Shown here one piece after another: positions 61,933 to 64,000 of a stretch of 64,000 nt of DNA. The notes beneath the pieces were generated by a model. That model saw nothing but the letters and a program-made list of their open reading frames with translations. It was not told the origin of the DNA and did no database searches. The number at the start of each line of letters is the position of its first letter. Position 1 is the stretch's first letter. Origin of the DNA: Saprospirales bacterium (GTDB taxonomy: Bacteria; Bacteroidota; Bacteroidia; Chitinophagales; Saprospiraceae); the NCBI GenBank assembly GCA_016719895.1, contig JADJYG010000020.1, positions 61,813-125,812 on the forward strand, written 5' to 3'. Both the position numbers and the translations under genes were made by a program.

Positions 61933-62066
61933 CAGCGGTGACACATAGACGCTTCGCGTGTATATATATGCCATATATGCTTCGCCTATATATGCGCTTT
62001 CGGATAAGCAATGCTTTTACGTACATGGGTACTAGTATCGGCGTGACTCCAAGTCACGCCGATACT
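61933..62066 (-). repeat. Right copy of 134-bp inverted repeat around the DGR core
   Basis: Opposite orientation to 59312-59445, 2 mismatches in 134. Its outer end is the REP-like palindrome 62034-62066, which lies 79 bp past the end of VR2. Confidence 0.9.
62034..62066. repeat. REP-like palindrome, copy 5 (after VR2)
   Basis: AGTATCGGCGTGACT-CCA-AGTCACGCCGATACT, exact 15-bp arms, the same version (TATC) as the copy after VR1. Confidence 0.85.
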
Positions 62067-62071
62067 AGAGC

Positions 62072-62101
62072 AAAAAGCGGGGGCGTAAGACCGCCCTCGC
62101 T
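62072..62101 (-). terminator. Terminator of DGR target 2
   Basis: On the minus strand AGCGAGGGCG and CGCCCCCGCT form a near-perfect stem followed by a short T run, 35 bases past the target 2 stop. Confidence 0.6.
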
Positions 62102-62134
62102 TCCAAAGTGTAAAAGGGTAAAAGAACCAGAGGG

Positions 62135-63922
62135 TTATTTTGTCCTGGCCAGACGGAAACCCGTGTTGCTGCTGCGATTACCGGGTGCGTCGTCGCTGCG
62201 ATCCGCCACACGGCAGTACTGCGGGCCGGTGTTCCACGACCCGCCGCGAATGACACGGTAGGAGCCTGAATCCGGGCCGGTGGGATTCGTTTGGCTGCCA
62301 GAGGAATACGAGCCGAACCAATCAGAGCACCACTCGTATACATTGCCGCTCATGTCGTGCAGGCCCAGTGCGTTGGGGCTGTTGAGGCTGCCGACGGGTA
62401 CCGTCTTCTGACGGTATTCGCCCACCACCGAATAGGCTTTTTTGTAAGAGGAACTTGCATCAAAGTTAATTTCTTTGGGGTCGGCCACGTTTTTCCCGTT
62501 GCCAAACAGAACGGCTTTGCCGCCGCCTCGCGCCGAGTATTCCCATTCGGCTTCGGTGGGCAGGCGGTAGTTACGGCCGGTTTGGGCGTTGAGTTTTTGG
62601 ATGAATTGCTGCGCGTCGTCCCAGCTCACCTGCTCCACCGGGCAGTCGTCACAGTCTTTAAAATTGGAGGGATTGGTTCCCATTACCTGCTTCCAGAGCT
62701 TTTGGGTCACTTCGTATCGCCCGATGTAAAAATCGCCGACGGTCACGGTGTGCGCCGGTTTTTCATCGTCGTAGCAGTCTTGCTGTTCGCTGGTGCAGCC
62801 CATGGTGAAGGTGCCGCCTTTCACGAAGACGAGGCCGTCGTCGGGCACCCCCCGGCCCCCTGAAGGGGGAGTTATTGTTTTGGCATCGGCTTCGGCGCAG
62901 TGCAGCCCGCCGGGGCAGTAAATGGCCTTGTAATTTTCAAAGGCTGCGGCGGTGCCTTTTTGCAGGGCGGCTTGCCAAATGCGCTCTTCCTGTATGCGCG
63001 CCAGGGCGCGTTGGGCGTCCGTGCGGAAGCGGCCGGCAGCCCAGGTATCGAGGTAAAACTGGAGCGCTTCTTCGGTATTTTGGCCGCGGGCGTAGTTCCA
63101 GGCGGCCAGGTCGGGGTCGCGGGTGGTCTGGGGCGCGGCGCCGCAGCCGTTTTTGGGCACAAAGACGAATCCGCCGCCGAGGTCGCCGGTGAATTCGCCA
63201 TCCTTTGGCGTCGGATTAGCTTCGCTGATGACGGCGAGCAGTTCCTTGAGGCTGAGCACGCCGTCGTCGCCGTTGTAGCGGCCGCCGAGGGCGCTGCGCA
63301 TTTTTTTCACCAGTTCCGATACGGCGGGGGTGCGTTGTTTGGCCCCGGAGGCGATGTAATAACGGGTTTTGCGCTGGAGGGCCTGCTTGATGTTGGCCTG
63401 GCAATCGGGGGTTTCGGTTTGGTAGTCGGGCCCTCCGGGCGGGCCCTTCTTGCCGCCAAACGTGCCCGAATAGCAGGCATCGAGCACGACGAGCACGTGC
63501 GCGCAGGGGATGCGCGCCACGAGGGTGCGCAGCTCGGTGTGCAGCAGCCAGGTATCGAAGGCAGGGTCGTCGGTTTTAGCGCCGGCAGGGCACAGGCAGC
63601 CCGCTTCGCCGGCCTCGTCGAAGTAGCCGTGCATGGAAAAAAAGAGCAGCAGTTGGTCGTCGGCGCCGTACGAGCGGCCGGCCAGTTCGGCCAGTTTGGC
63701 TTTGATCTCCTGTTTGTTTTTTGTTGGGCAGCACCTCGGTGCGGAAACTGTCGGGTTGCCCAGGTCGGCGGCCAGGTCGGTACACTCCGTGAGGGTATTG
63801 GGCAGCTGCGTCCAGCCGCCGGCGTAGGTGGTAACGGGAAAAAAAAGGGCGTAGTCCTGGCGCGATTGGGCGGGCAGGAGGGCGGTGCTGAGGAGGAGCG
63901 GAACAACAAGGTGTATTTTCAT
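62135..63922 (-). CDS. DGR target 2: caspase-like + FGE-domain exported protein
   Basis: A 595-residue relative of target 1. Signal peptide MKIHLVVPLLLSTALLPAQ; caspase-like domain about 21-250 with His98 (FSMHGYF) and Cys150 (LDACYSG); no thrombospondin repeat; two helical repeats (AWNYARGQNTEEALQFYL and IWQAALQKGTAAAFENYK); FGE-fold domain about 345-595 (VKGGTFTMGCT, RLPTEAEWEYSARGG, GNVYEWCSDW, RGGSW). Its end is variable repeat VR2, residues 552-592. Residues about 55-67 are odd: a pair of one-base shifts would turn them into GQPDSFRTEVLPNK, which aligns well with target 1 (YGFECRLVPNPTK). It points toward target 1, the core lying between them. Confidence 0.91.
   Translation of the reverse strand: MKIHLVVPLLLSTALLPAQSRQDYALFFPVTTYAGGWTQLPNTLTECTDLAADLGNPTVSAPRCCPTKNKQEIKAKLAELAGRSYGADDQLLLFFSMHGYFDEAGEAGCLCPAGAKTDDPAFDTWLLHTELRTLVARIPCAHVLVVLDACYSGTFGGKKGPPGGPDYQTETPDCQANIKQALQRKTRYYIASGAKQRTPAVSELVKKMRSALGGRYNGDDGVLSLKELLAVISEANPTPKDGEFTGDLGGGFVFVPKNGCGAAPQTTRDPDLAAWNYARGQNTEEALQFYLDTWAAGRFRTDAQRALARIQEERIWQAALQKGTAAAFENYKAIYCPGGLHCAEADAKTITPPSGGRGVPDDGLVFVKGGTFTMGCTSEQQDCYDDEKPAHTVTVGDFYIGRYEVTQKLWKQVMGTNPSNFKDCDDCPVEQVSWDDAQQFIQKLNAQTGRNYRLPTEAEWEYSARGGGKAVLFGNGKNVADPKEINFDASSSYKKAYSVVGEYRQKTVPVGSLNSPNALGLHDMSGNVYEWCSDWFGSYSSGSQTNPTGPDSGSYRVIRGGSWNTGPQYCRVADRSDDAPGNRSSNTGFRLARTK
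62146..62269 (-). other. Variable repeat VR2 of the DGR
   Basis: 124 bp, gap-free against the template repeat, with 10 differences, all at template adenines (7 to G, 2 to T, 1 to C). The variable codons read Y, NTG, Y, D, SDD and SSN. The pattern differs from VR1 at most sites, so the two targets were rewritten separately. Confidence 0.95.
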
Positions 63923-63963
63923 AAGATGAGGGTTTGTTGTCGGTGTAGCCAGTGTTCGTGCAT

Positions 63964-64000
63964 AGTGTCGGCGTGACTTTGAGTCAGTGTCGGCGTGACT
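63964..64000. repeat. REP-like palindromes upstream of target 2, cut by the window edge
   Basis: AGTGTCGGCGTGACTTTGAGTCA, a shortened unit, runs directly into a second GTGTCGGCGTGACT that reaches the end of the window. A tandem cluster seems to go on to the right. Confidence 0.75.

Noticed and set aside
59312..62066. REP-like palindromes as a CRISPR array
   Set aside because: Spacing is irregular (hundreds of bases), genes lie between copies, and no cas gene is present.
62900..63976. 358-codon plus-strand open frame opposite DGR target 2
   Set aside because: Shadow frame; the minus strand encodes a full caspase-FGE protein with VR2.

Overview
The window looks like a chromosome segment of a Bacteroidota bacterium, probably of the Saprospirales/Lewinella-Haliscomenobacter kind, though the exact lineage is an inference. 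The signs are TAnnTTTG-type promoter boxes a few tens of bases before many starts, type IX secretion cargo (two giant PKD-repeat proteins with gliding-type C-terminal domains, a kelch protein with a sorting tail), a PorP/SprF-like protein, a GIN-domain protein, paired OmpH/Skp chaperones and a PF14121-like porin.

Positions 1-21600 are mostly housekeeping: the N-terminal third of HypF, an alpha/beta hydrolase, a DUF58 protein, a PPK2 kinase with an S4 protein, SCP2, a glycerophosphodiesterase, RecF, histidine ammonia-lyase, two OmpH proteins, MurI, Lgt beside a radical SAM enzyme of the Tes-like COG1964 type, a PorP-like protein, an OPT transporter, two glycosyltransferases and a TrmH-type methylase. 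Positions 21900-26600 hold a large LRR-Roc-COR-TIR protein (two one-base frameshifts) and a PIN toxin-antitoxin pair. Positions 26700-51230 carry secreted proteins (M43 metalloprotease, PKD giants, porin, HELFH protein, kelch protein) among FabI, a histidine kinase, a sirtuin, an amino-acid permease, a methyltransferase and a LOG-family enzyme.

From 51300 on the DNA is accessory: a membrane-protein gene split by a 1065-bp IS630-like element, a nested inverted-repeat element, a large membrane protein of unknown function and a decayed toxin-antitoxin pair.

The main discovery is at 57200-64000: a complete diversity-generating retroelement (DGR) with two targets. Its core reads HRDC-domain gene, Avd-like gene, reverse transcriptase, 124-bp template repeat (TR). 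It is flanked by two convergent target genes, each with a signal peptide, a caspase-like domain, short helical repeats and a formylglycine-generating-enzyme (FGE/C-type-lectin) domain that ends in a 124-bp variable repeat (VR). VR1 differs from the TR at 16 positions and VR2 at 10; all 26 are adenines in the TR. A palindromic REP-like element (GTGTCGGCGTGACT and its complement) lies at the ends of the core genes and 67-79 bp past each VR, and a 134-bp inverted repeat encloses the core. Expected working: the TR is transcribed, reverse transcribed with errors at A by RT-Avd, and the cDNA replaces the end of either target, changing surface residues of exported caspase-FGE proteins.

Several genes are broken by single-base changes in homopolymers (PorP-like, ROCO twice, a compensated pair in DGR target 2), so sequencing error should be excluded before calling them pseudogenes.
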